Of a stretch of DNA of 64,000 bases, positions 1-10,783 are shown piece after piece; positions within the stretch are counted from its first letter, which is position 1; each line of letters begins with the position of its first letter. The stretch is from Coprinellus micaceus (taxonomy: Eukaryota > Basidiomycota > Agaricomycetes > Agaricales > Psathyrellaceae), in the NCBI GenBank assembly GCA_951394405.1, contig OX596335.1, forward strand, positions 2,170,001 to 2,234,000, read 5' to 3'. A program made the translations under genes and the position numbers. The notes beneath the pieces were generated by a model. It ran no database searches and was not told where the DNA came from. It saw only the letters and a program-made list of their open reading frames with translations.

Positions 1-195
1 AGCTCATCGACACGTTCGGCAGCTATGGCATGATCGTTATCTGTTGTGTTGGCGCGTCTCGAAACCCGTGATTTTACCCGACGGCGCCAAGTGGGAATTT
101 AGCGGGAGGGATCACAGAGCCAATTATTGGTCTTGTGCCTTGACTGCTTACTCCACGATCTCTTCTACAGACTACCATCTACGTAGCCGAGGCCA
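1..195. other. Upstream region of the choline kinase gene
   Basis: This short stretch precedes the first credible start codon of the choline kinase gene at 196. A 64-codon open frame starting at 44 runs through it in another frame, but it shows no family features. I see no other gene here; it probably holds the 5' leader and promoter, or the end of something outside the window. Confidence 0.4.
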
Positions 196-1790
196 ATGGC
201 GCCCGTACTGTCACCGCCAGTCATCTCACCGTCCTTGACCAACATCTCAAGGCAACACTCTTCTGCTTCCAGTCAAAACCTGGCCGATCTGCTTATCGGC
301 GCCGCAGGTGCTTCGTCGTCCTCGATACAACTGCCAGACGGCCCAGTCGAGCCAGTAAAGGCAGAGGGATTGCGGCACTCACGAGTCAATTTGCAAGCAA
401 GGTGAGCTTTATTTGCTACATCACCTCTCACTGAAGCGGTCGCTCGCCGGCAGCGTCAAGAGTTTCCTTGAGTGATCATCCCCTCTCGACTGGTCGAGTC
501 AAACTCCACGGTTTGGTCCACAAATACACTATCTGAGGCTACATTACTGACGTAACTGTCGGATTCACTCTACAGGCATTACAAGCTCCCAGAATTTGCC
601 GCCCAGTTTCTGAAAATTGCTTCAACTCTCCGCATCTTTGCTTGGGACGATGAGCGAATCAAGCCAGAGGACGTTGCAGTCCGCAGAGTATCAGGGGCGT
701 TGACGAACGCCGTGTTCTTTGTGTCTTGCACAAAGTCGAACAAAATACCTACACTCCTACTCCGGGTGTATGGCCCTTCCTCCGGTTCCCTTATCTCTCG
801 CCCACGCGAGCTCCATATCCTCCATAAGCTCTCTTCCGAGTACCGTCTCGGTCCTCGAGTGTATGGGACATTCGAGAACGGGCGAGTGGAAGAATATTTC
901 GATTCCGCGACACTCACGGCAGAAGACATTCGGGACAGTGTCATCAGCCGATGGATAGGAGCACGGATGGCTGAATTTCATTCGGTAGACGTCTCTGTAG
1001 TCAGCCCACCGTCTGACCTCTCCGACTTGGGAACATTCGAGGCCAGCGTGAAGAAATGCGTTTCGTCGTGGATGAAATCGGCTCGTGAAGTATTCGCAAT
1101 CCCAGCCATGCCCCGAGAAGCAGCCCAGGAGCTTGACCTCGCCCGGTTCGAGAAGGAATGGAACATCTACCTGAAATGGGTCTCAAAAGTCGAAGACAAG
1201 ACTTCAGGGAGTGCAATTGTGTTTGGACACAACGACACGCAATATGGCAACCTTCTGCAATTAACCAACTCTGTCGAAACAGACGAGCACCGTCAGGTAA
1301 ACAACACACTCCTTGCTCGCTCTCTGCATGCTGTAGCTAATCGCTTATCCCACAGATCATCGTCGTGGACTTTGAATACGCTGGCCCCAATCCTGCCGCT
1401 TATGACATCGCCAACCATTTCCACGAATGGTGCGCAGACTACCATGGCGCGACCCCTCACCGCCTTGACCCCTCCCGCTACCCCACCTTCACGCAACGGC
1501 GGAACTTCTACACCTCCTACATTACCCATTCCAACTCCCTCGTCAAGGGCGCACAAGACCCCGTGTTTGATGCGTCAGACCTCGACCAACTCGTCGCGTC
1601 TCTTGATTACCAGGTCCGTGTGTGGAGCCCCTCGTCACACGCAAAGTGGGCTATCTGGGGTATCATCCAGGCCCGGGACGATGTAGAGAACAATGTTGCC
1701 GAGCCCGAGTTTGACTATATTGGTTATGCGAAGGGTAGGATGGCCGCGTTCCGTCAGGAAATCTTGGAGTTGGGCGTGATTCAGCGGTAG
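196..1790 (+). CDS. Choline/ethanolamine kinase, 3 exons
   Basis: Predicted choline kinase, which phosphorylates choline (possibly ethanolamine) with ATP in the first step of the CDP-choline (Kennedy) route to phosphatidylcholine. Exons 196-401, 576-1296 and 1356-1790 join in frame and give about 453 residues, normal for a fungal choline kinase. The protein-kinase-like fold is visible. An N-terminal lobe holds a serine-rich leader and a loop with SGALTNAVF. The Brenner-type catalytic motif is FGHNDTQYGNLL near residue 235. The choline kinase motif VDFEYAGPNPAAYDIANHF, with the metal-binding aspartate, opens exon 3. The start at 196 is the first ATG in frame with exon 2 and leaves a disordered leader of about 70 residues. 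The gene stands alone; the region downstream is non-coding. The family call is firm. Substrate preference between choline and ethanolamine is not readable from sequence. Confidence 0.93.
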
Positions 1791-3036
1791 ACCTGGGTCC
1801 TCTGCTGGACTTGTTCTCCCCGCGTTCCTCCTTGGCCCTTTTTCTCCTACTCTCATTTCCAAGTCCCGTTCGATCATTCATCACAAATCTATATCCATAT
1901 GTGCTGCCGTGATTACTCCCCTTGTTCCCCTTGCTCTTGCGCGTTTATCCCACTACGGAGGCTTATCTACGTTCTGTCCCTCCTTCAACTCCGTTTTCGT
2001 TTCGGTTTGCTGGTTTCACATTGTGTTTACAGCCCATATACCGTACTAATGACCGCCAAATACGCTGCTGGAGCTGGTCAGTTTCAAGCGGGCGTGTCCG
2101 TTCCCGTTGTACATTCCATACTAATTCAACCCTATATATACTGGCTTCACTTTTCCCATTGACGCCCTGGGTACACCTTGCTTGTTCGATGCTGCGAAGA
2201 CGACGGCGAGAGCAGGGAGGGACGCTCGCATGTCTGCGGCGTCGTACCGGAGGTGGGGTTGGTAAAGGAAATGGAATAAGGTAGTTGTAAGTACACAAGT
2301 GGAGGTGATTGTACACAGGGTCGAGAACTAGCTTTAAGAGATAAAGAAATTGAGAAGAATAGAGACGGAGAAAGGTTCGTCATATATCGTCAAGGATCCG
2401 GCGGGGTCGTAAAACTACGTGCGTCGTGAAGAGGGAGTAGTGAGGGGGTGGGTTGGTTAGTTCGAAGAATATACGACGGGAAGTGGATGTGGGAGAGGAG
2501 AGTGGGTTTTGAATGAGTGAGTGCAACAAAGAGCAACAGCAAGCAGAAACGAGTAAAAGAGGATAACTCAGGGACGGTATTTGGGGTTATAGAAAGCAGA
2601 GCTTCGGTATAGAAGAAAGCGGAAACAGAAGAGAAATCCTTGCATGCAACACAACCGAAAGCTTCGAAAAAGACATAGTAAAACACAGCGAAGGAGAAAG
2701 GTAGAAGGAGGGGATACCGCAGGCAAAAAGAGGAACAAAGCGGGAAACACATTTTTGAAAGAAGATTGAAGCAGAAAGTAAGGCGAATTGTCCGACCGCT
2801 GCGGCAATGTAGATGGAGGGGGAGAAGAGGTAAGAAAACCTATTTTGGTGTACAAGGGGTGGTGGTGACGATCACGACGAAGGAAAGTTCCAGGTATAGC
2901 GCCTTGGAGAGACTCCTGAAGATGATAATGTCGATAGTCGATAACAAATGCTTGCGTCGATATGTTGAGTTGATAAGTGAATGAGGTGGTGAATGCAAAA
3001 TGCCGAATAAATGATTCAATAACTTGATGATTCCGT
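1791..3036. other. Intergenic region between two 3' ends, no gene seen
   Basis: About 1.2 kb between the stop of the choline kinase (+) and the stop of the CCCH zinc-finger gene (-). The genes converge here, so it should hold both 3' UTRs. The open frames in it are short and low-complexity, and I recognise no gene or RNA. Confidence 0.5.
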
Positions 3037-5400
3037 TCAGGCCCACGCCTTCTCGCTCAATCTGAGAGCCGCCATTTCGCCCGAACTCCAGGGCGACGCG
3101 CTCATGATGTCCCCGGCGGGGCTCTGCGATCCCCTTCCAAAAGAACCGTTCGCCAGGTTGCTGCGAACGAGGTGGTTCCAGTTCCCCGCGCTCCCCGCCC
3201 TGACGTGCCCGTTCGCTCGCCCCAACCCGTTACCATTACTACCACCCTTCGACCCAGCGTTGCCCAATTCGTAGCTTGACGATGTGGGGGTGAAGGCGAA
3301 ATCGACCTCGCCGCTAATCGAGTGGCGGGGGTTTCCAGTGGCGTGTCCCTTTTTCGGTGCCTGTGGCTGGAAGGGATGGTGGGGCGTCCAGTCAGCGATC
3401 GTCCTGGATACATGTTTGGAAAGAAAAGCGACTCACCCCGTTGAGGCCAACGATCTCGAGGCGCGCGGCGGCGTTGTACCTTCCAAGGTCCGGGCCGGCA
3501 GTCACAGGAGCGGGACTCTTGGGGCGGATGGGTTCGGGGGCAGGAAGTAAGATCCCGTTGCTCGCGAAAGTAGGGTAGGCCGACTTGTTTTGCTTCGAAA
3601 TGGAAGGGCCATCCAAGGCAGTCGTATCAACCCGCAACGACCCAGTGGGAGGGCGACTCCCGAACTGGAAGCTGGCATTGGCGCCGTCGATAGGAGTAGA
3701 AGCCGCGGCGTTGTTGTTCTTGATACGTTGGAGAAGCGAAGTCGACCCATCGTTGGGATCGCTATTAGTACTCATCGAACGGGCTCGGCCATCTGGCTGA
3801 GATGTCGCCGAATCGGCACCAGAGGCGACGCCAGACGGCGGAGTGGACGCGGAGCCAGAGTTGGGCAACTCAGTGTGGATGAAGCAGCAACGCTTGCCAT
3901 AGGGGCACGATCCTGACACCCAGAATGTCTGTAAAAAAGGAATTGAAAGTAAGCACACATCGCGATGGAATAGCATGTGATGAGAAACGGACCCTGCATA
4001 TCTCCGTTTTATACTGGGGATGGAAGGAGAGAATCAGTCGATATGAAGAGCGTCAATCATCAGAGGAAGATGCTTACCTTGGGGTGCCTCGAGACCTTGC
4101 GAAGTTCTTCTTCGCCGTGAGCGAATTGGCACTTGGCACCATAACGGCACGAGTGCTTCTCCTCCCAGCTACGGCAGAGCTCGGTTTTGTAGAGACCGAG
4201 CTTGCGGTTGTTAGCGCTGGGTCCTGGGGCCTGCCCCCCATCGGTCGAAGCAGGAGTGCCGGGCTTGGCGCCTGTGTTGTCAGCACTCAGGGGCGGTGCA
4301 GCCGTGGGGATGGGGTACGGGCCGGTATATTGAGCTTGGATGCGAGCAGCCATGGCGGCAAGTTCAGGATTGTAGAACTGGTTGGGGTACATCATGGGGC
4401 CCATGCCAGGTTGGAACATGCCAGGGGTAAAGGGGGCCATACTACCGCTAAGGAGAGCGAGGGTCGCCGCGTCGCGAATCGCCGAGGGGTCAGACGCAGA
4501 ATGGTGATGAGTAGGACGGAATACGTTGTGCTGCTGCTGAACGCGAGTGACAGCGGGGTGGTTGTCGTGCAAGGGCTGGGGCAACATCATGTCGTAGAGG
4601 TGCTGGGGAGTATTTCCAAGGGAAAGGTGAGATGCGTGAGCAGGGTAAGGGAGCGGGGACGCTGCTGTTGGCGGGATGCCCTGCTGAGGGAAACCACGAG
4701 GATTCTGACGATAGGGCATGGGTTGAGCGCCGTTGGCGGGCGGAGCAGCTACAAAGGAAGGGTGAGGTGGTGGGGCATGGTTATAGTTTCGTGATTGGAT
4801 GTAGTCTATTTGGTGCTCTTCACGGTCAGTTCCGTTGCGGGCGTCATACTGGGGTTGCGGGCGGAGAACATGGTTGGATAGAGACGGGTACGACGGTTGT
4901 TCCTGCCACTGCTGACGATCGGAAAAGTCTTCTTCGCCCACGTGCTGCAGACGACGGAGATCCACGGCTGAGAGCCCACCACTAAATGAATGGGGTCGCT
5001 CCCTGGCCTCATTGACGACGGAGTCGCCATGGATGTTGGGCTTATTCAACAGACGCCCGCTGACGACTGATCCGTGGGAGCTGGAGTTGGTGGTGTCGAT
5101 GGAAGACGCTCTGGAATGGGAGATATGGTGCTCGAGCGACTGAGGCGAGGAACCGGCGCTGGGGTTGGAGCGCGAATCTAGGGGCGAATCGGTGCCCATG
5201 ACTGCGGTCGCTGTGAGGGCGGCCTTGGGCGGGGTGCGGAGGGCGATAATGTCGTCTGGATCGCCGGCGACGTCGCCAATGTTGAGACGAACGATCTCGT
5301 CGGCGAGGTCCCAGCCTGCGGTCACTGCCTCGGAGTCGATGAGTTGGCCCTTGCCGTTCATGCGCCAGCGGTTGTCAGAAAGGGACTGGAGAGCGGGCAT
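3037..5400 (-). CDS. Tandem CCCH zinc-finger protein (TTP/Zfs1-like), 4 exons with a 21-nt microexon
   Basis: Predicted RNA-binding protein of the tristetraprolin/Zfs1 family; members bind AU-rich mRNA 3' UTRs and speed decay. Exons on the minus strand are 5400-4078, 3993-4013 (microexon), 3928-3437 and 3360-3037, giving about 719 residues. Both fingers have the classic C-x8-C-x5-C-x3-H spacing. Finger 1 starts at CRSW near residue 413, led by [10 protein letters not shown]. Finger 2 is assembled across the microexon (YKTEICR) and exon 3 (TFWVSGSC through CCFIH). The long N-terminal part is disordered and rich in Pro, Gln, His and Ser, and the C-terminal part is also low-complexity. The exon 4 acceptor is ambiguous by 6 nt (3360 or 3366); both keep the frame. 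Annotation without the microexon would lose the second finger. The family is clear; orthology to a particular fungal gene is inferred only. Confidence 0.9.
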
Positions 5401-8400
5401 GGGTGATCGTAAGGTCGTCGGGGACGTGTGCGACGATGAGCAGGGGGATAATTAGGGAAGGGAGGTCGTAGCCGGGAGGAGAGAGGGAAAGCGAGGCAGA
5501 CGCCAGGCAGAGATGCCCAACCTTTTTGATGGACGCTGCAACGTGCCCGTCTGCCCCAAATCTCCCCCTTCCCTTTCCGGTCTCCCCGCACGTGCCCTAC
5601 ACGTGTTACACCCACACTCCCCGGCGTCAGATCAAAACACGATCATCACATCCAATTGTCTTCTGCCTCTTCCTGCTCGTTCTGATGTCACCAGCCCCCC
5701 CTTGCCGCCCAGTTCTCGGTAGACACCCCCCCAAGCATCTTGGAACGAACCATGAAATATCCGCGTGGGCCCGCGTTCCTTCCATCGATGCACTCGCGAT
5801 GGAACTGTGATAAGTGCCCGTCCTCTCAGCTCAGGTCCAGTTCAATCGCCACCAAACGCGTGTCTTTCGCTCTGGCCACTCGCTTTCATCGTCCGAAGGC
5901 GCTTTTTGAACCCCTGAACGTTGCATCCTCCGTCATTCATTAAATGTGGTGTCGGCTCCGGCTCTCTGGCTACTCGACTTCCCCCCTTCTCGTCTGGCCG
6001 CGTCGAAAAGCGAATCTCCCGGGAGGCAGTCTCGATCCAGCGCTCTGGACTAGATTCATCCGGCCCTTCATTTATTATCTCGACGCGAATGACGGCAGTC
6101 TGGCCACAATGTCCCCATCTCAGACATTGCTTGCAATCTACTTCATCTTGACGACATGAATCCCTGGCGACAAGACCAACAACAAAGGGTGGATTGATAA
6201 AGGCTTCCCCACATTCATAATCGGTGCCGCCGCTCCACTCACCATGAATGTCGGGCGACTTGCCAAATTCGGCGGACCGTACCCCCAAAACGAGACGATG
6301 CTTGGACCCTCAAGTCATACCTCCCTGCAAAGGCATGGGAACTATGGAGTCCAACCGAATGACGTTGTACGATATAGCGTGCCTGTAAGTGTGCTTCCAT
6401 TCCTCCCACCCACCAGAAACTTTACACCTACTTACCACTCCCTTCAGCCACTCGACCTATTTTTTCATGAATGGAACCTTCCTCTCCAGGGCAGCTGCTA
6501 TTTGATTCAGTGGCCCGGTGTTTCCATTTCCCCTGACCCACATACGCTCAACGGCTAACCACAGCCTTCCACCTGGGCCATAGCTACCACATATACGACC
6601 TTTGCCTGGACATAAGACAGGGCAAACGGCGGTCAATCTATCGGCATCTCATCCATCCATCCATCGACAAACTAACAGCTCCCGGTGGATCTTTTCTATC
6701 TCGAATTTGGTCCCATCGAGCTCGGCGCTCAACATCCTCGCCTCGTGTGCTTCCTAATCCTAAAGTCATACTTTCCCTTCTCAAACAGCGAGTCCGTTAA
6801 AGGGGCTTTCAGCCACTCTACGGCTAACCCCTTCCTTCCAGAGTTATATTCTAGTCCGCCCAATGAACGGCTAGAACCCCATTTCGACGCTCATAAGCAG
6901 GGACTCGGACCGCAGTATGTGTTGCGGCGAGTTATAACAGCTTCGCTTCGCAAAGCTGTAGAACGATGTGGACCATCCTTTCCTAATCCGATTCCGAATG
7001 AAAGGGTCAGATGCCTGCACGCCGAACGTTTCGGGGACAGGTGTCCTCATTCCCGTTCGTGTAACGTGTATGTTTGCCGGTTTCTGGAAATGCAATAGCG
7101 GGATCTTCCCTCGACGCCGTTTATGGCGGAGCGGTCCAATCTGCTTTGACCCCTCCTCGCACCGGACAAATGCGTAGTAGGCTCTCCGGCTGTCCTCACT
7201 TCTAACCATATTCGAAAGTCCCCTCTCCGGTGAGACATACCGCTGGCTTCAAAGTCTTCCCGTGAAGGTTCGGCTGGACGTGATCCACCGGGTCTCGGGA
7301 AACTACTCCAGCCATGAGGATGCTGCGTAGAAGGGCCACAGTGGGTAATCGATCGAACGGAGAGTTAAGTGAGGGAAGGAAGTGCCACAATCGACACAAG
7401 TCCCCTTCCTGATTTAGAGCGCGGCTTTCCGAGCCCATTCCACCGCATAGGAGGAAGGTGTGACCTCCGGCTTCTAACTGTGCAAACCTTAGAGTCGACA
7501 AATTTGCCTATCTCTACCTCTGCGCCAGTATCACTTGCTCCGAAGGCGCCTCTAACGGTGTGTATGCACTGCACTCACTGTGGTGCAAGTCTATCACCTA
7601 CGTGTTCCTAGTCCACTTCGAGTCACTAGCTCCGCGACATTACGACGGTGATATTGACCAGGTCGTCGGATAGCTTCGCCCCTCATCACACCCTAAGTCA
7701 AATAGTGATACGGGTGAAGGTCAACTTTGCCAGCGAGGTGGCTAGTGCGCCTCCCCACGTTTTGCCATGAAGAGACATAATTAAGTCATCGAAGATGTGG
7801 GGTTAACTGATGTGACTGAGTAAGAGTGTTCCTCGTCTTCACAGAACACGAGCCTAAAATTTGCGCGACTGGAAGCCCGAAGTACTTACGGCTCATGTAC
7901 AGCCCGGGGGCCAGAGTGCTTGAAGCGGACTGGGCGAACGGTAAGAATACCCCGTACGATCTTGCGCTTTAGAGAAGCTTTCGTGGAGACTGCTGTGGGC
8001 CTCCTGATGGTAAGCATCATATTCCTACCAGGTCCCAGGCAGATAGGTCATCCTCCCACATAAAATGGTGTAAAAAAGAACTCTCCCCCATTTGAAGAGC
8101 GCTTCAAGAGGCTTTTCCCATGAATACTCAACTATCTTCTTACCCTCGAAGCGGGAGAGCTCTTCGAGTGGCATTGGCAGGGCCTAATCGCTCTCAATCG
8201 CCCACACACACCATCAAGTCGGTATCACTCCCACATCTCATCTAATCATCCTGAGTCGACGGAAGCAACAGGCCGGCTCTCCGTTTCCAGACCTTCCCAC
8301 CTCCACTGCACCTTTACAGGTTGGACGTACGCCTGCACACCTCTGTAAGAACGGTGGAAGAGCGGGTGCGAATTGAAGCCTTGAAGGTGATAGCAGTCCG

Positions 8401-8845
8401 ATGATAGCACCCATAAGACCCAACACGAGGCGCCGCCAACGACAAATCCCAGAGTAAATGAAGGTGTATAACGTCCTCGACTCACGTCAAGGGTGCCGTT
8501 CCACATATTTCCGACGTTTTATTAACAGCATGAATACTTCTACGAGACAATAAATGTCACCAGATAACACGCAGGACTAAGACTCCATGTCAAGAAGCCA
8601 CCACACCTGCCACCGATGATGTTATCCTGCAGTCCACTGATTAAACCCATCCCGGCATTTTACCGCCCATCGCCTCGTGTTTGACGCCTGCCGCACAGCC
8701 TCGAGGAAATTACACATATCTATCATTGAGGTTTGATTGTCTAACGGGAGAACAGTGGATTGACCAAACAGAGCATACCGCCCTAGGGATCGATTACTCG
8801 CCTCAGACGACAACCGATGGTAAAATGGGAGGCCGAACCGACGAC
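5401..8845. other. Gene-poor stretch, nothing recognised
   Basis: About 3.4 kb upstream of the CCCH gene, up to the inverted repeat that may bound the transposon. The first few hundred bases should contain the CCCH promoter and 5' UTR. Open frames of up to 137 codons occur (for example 6685-7098) but have no recognisable domain, no plausible splice partners and low-complexity composition. Between 7612 and 8237 there is not even a 60-codon frame. This may be decayed mobile DNA, but I see no diagnostic feature. Confidence 0.4.
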
Positions 8846-8852
8846 TTGTGAC

Positions 8853-8886
8853 CATCAACGAAAATGCGGCCAGAGGGTCTTCTAGG
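8853..8886. repeat. Left arm of the candidate terminal inverted repeat
   Basis: The first 17 bases match perfectly, in inverted orientation, the bases at 19227-19243. The next 17 match at about 10 positions. The two arms lie on opposite sides of the transposase and DUF6698 genes. Confidence 0.65.
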
Positions 8887-8894
8887 AACAGGCT

Positions 8895-8961
8895 GGTATC
8901 CCGTAGACCTACCCTAATAAAAGACAGTTTTGGGCATCCCACCTTGGTACCCCGTAGACCT
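8895..8961 (+). repeat. Pair of 16-bp direct repeats in the left subterminal region
   Basis: GGTATCCCGTAGACCT at 8895-8910 recurs as GGTACCCCGTAGACCT at 8946-8961, 15 of 16 identical and 51 bp apart. It lies just inside the left inverted repeat, a usual place for transposase-binding subterminal repeats. Confidence 0.55.
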
Positions 8962-8966
8962 GTATT

Positions 8967-9224
8967 GTGCCAGGATGGAGGGAGCAGGACCTGCTGTCCC
9001 CCAGGTTGGGAGCCGAAGACCTACAACGGGCCAGCTGGAGGCAAGCAGGCCAGGGAAGGGACAGTCTGTTGAGGGCAGACCAGGGGCAGGCCAGCTGGAG
9101 AGAGGCAGAACGGGGGCGGAACAGTCTGTTGGGGCGCAGATCGGCGACGGATCAATCTGGCACGTCCCGATCTGGCAAGCGCCAGCTGGCGCCTACATGG
9201 CCTTGCTCTGCCAGTCTCACCTGA
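8967..9224 (+). repeat. 15-nt periodic, pentapeptide-like repeat tract, left subterminal region
   Basis: The tract has a 15-nt period and a 60-bp higher unit: CCAGCTGGAG at 9031 and 9091, ACAGTCTGTTG at 9061 and 9121. Read on the plus strand it forms an 85-codon open frame with a five-residue rhythm (DLQRASWRQAGQGRDSLLRA), resembling pentapeptide repeats. There is no other exon or domain to make it a gene. A mirrored tract sits at the other end of the element (19046-19152), which argues for a structural or transposase-binding role, or for a shared origin from a pentapeptide-repeat gene. Confidence 0.5.
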
Positions 9225-9225
9225 A

Positions 9226-9951
9226 CCTGGTAGCCTGGTGCACCATTTTACTTCCATTGTAGACCTTCCCCTGGTGCACAATTGGCATCAATTGATGTCT
9301 GCCCCCTGCAGGGGCTTTGCCCTGCCATTCAGCACCAGGTGTCAGAATCAGGCCTTTCTCCCCCAGCACCAGGTGTTACCTTTGACCTCCACCTGGTGTG
9401 ATGCACCCTTCCCAGTATGGTAGGTGCCATGTTATAACGCGATCACATGTTGCATTGCTACTGTATATCCAGTAAATCAAACAAACCAAATTTCATGTTG
9501 TGGGGTCTCGAAAACATTCTCAAATGGACTCAAATAAAAGGTATTCTTAAAATGCACCCCACCCGGCGTAACCCACGTGACCCTCCGCCTATCAATTCGA
9601 GGCCCTTGGGCCGAGCCTGCGATGAGCGGCAGCAAGGAACCCGGGGGCCCCACATATGTGACTGACGGTCTCACATCGGGGGCCACGGGACCCTCCCCGG
9701 AGCATCGCGGGGCCCCCCCGAAGGGAGGGGTGCGATGCGGAGTGGGAGGGAGCTACCCATGTGGGAATGTGGGGGCTGTTGCGAATGATAAACAAACTTA
9801 CACCACGTGATCGGATGTTGAACTTGTATACCGCACCAGGTGTCGCACAGATGGTGCATAGAACCCTGCTATTTGACTGACATCAGGCGATGCGAAAAGT
9901 GCACCAGCCTAAGGCCTTCAATTGATGTAATTGGTGCACCAGTTTACCAGG
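9226..9951. mobile_element. Nested MITE-like element with 20-bp inverted termini
   Basis: Left terminus 9226-9245 reads CCTGGTA-gc-CTGGTGCACCA. Right terminus 9932-9951 is its inverse, TGGTGCACCAG-tt-TACCAGG, so 18 of 20 positions pair. The 726-bp interior has no coding capacity. It carries several further GCACCAGGTGT or CACCTGGTG motifs (9331, 9365, 9390, 9833) and a GC-rich foldback around 9640-9780. No clear target-site duplication was found. It may be a non-autonomous element or simply a cluster of subterminal motifs of the larger transposon. Confidence 0.45.
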
Positions 9952-10783
9952 ACCGGCTGCCAGTCTGGCCTGCTTCAGATCTGCTTGCTATCAGAGTGGA
10001 ATAGCAAGGTCTTCTGCCTGGAACCATGTGCTTAACGCCTTGGTCTCCATCGTAGGTCAGTGAATGCCGAGCATCGCGTGGGAACACCGCACCGAATATC
10101 GGCGTTCTTACGATTGTGACTCATGCTTTAGCACCACCACCTCCCAACCTCTACTTGGCTTGCACCCCTCAACGAGAAGTGAAGCAGCACTCGACAGAAT
10201 GCTCTAGCGCCCGGTGTAAACCTCGGGACATCACCACCCAGGGCCTTTCACAATTGACTCGCAGAGCGGGGACAAGCCGCACTGCTTGAGAACATTGGGA
10301 GGTTTCTTCAACTGAAATGCGAGTGGTCCATGCTGGTTCGGACCACGGGGATGAGAGTACAGGTGTGTCATCGCCTTATTTCACCTTTATATTGCGCATT
10401 AGTCGGCCTGGTGGCTCTATGATGCTTGGGACGGAGAGCAAGGGGCATTTTTATATTGAGCCCCTACTCTTATACTACATTTCGGGGCAATCCACCCATT
10501 CCCCTTCTTTTCATTCGTCATGTTACTGTGCGGGACTGCCCTCCACACACGTTTCTGGTTCTCGTCACTATTCGCGAGAAACAGTTTTGGAGGAGCTCTC
10601 GATCGCTCGCAGCTTTACAAGACTCGGTACCCCATTGTCAAGGTGCCCTCTTCCTGGAAATACAGTACCATTGAGCCCTTTACAATTCACGAGTGCCTCC
10701 AATCATCTCGAGACGAGTTTTTGTATATTTACAGTCATGCCGCTGAACTGGAGCCCTGCCAGCTCCAGAATATATTGGCTTCC
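9952..10783. other. Non-coding 3' flank of the transposase gene inside the element
   Basis: About 0.8 kb between the MITE-like element and the transposase stop codon. A 207-codon open frame on the plus strand (10317-10940) overlaps the antisense of the transposase C-terminus and has no domain features, so I do not call it a gene. I recognise nothing else here. Confidence 0.4.

Noticed and set aside
8967..9224. A genuine pentapeptide-repeat protein gene
   Set aside because: The frame is only 85 codons, has no further exons or domains, and a mirrored copy sits at the other end of the element, so a subterminal repeat is the simpler reading.
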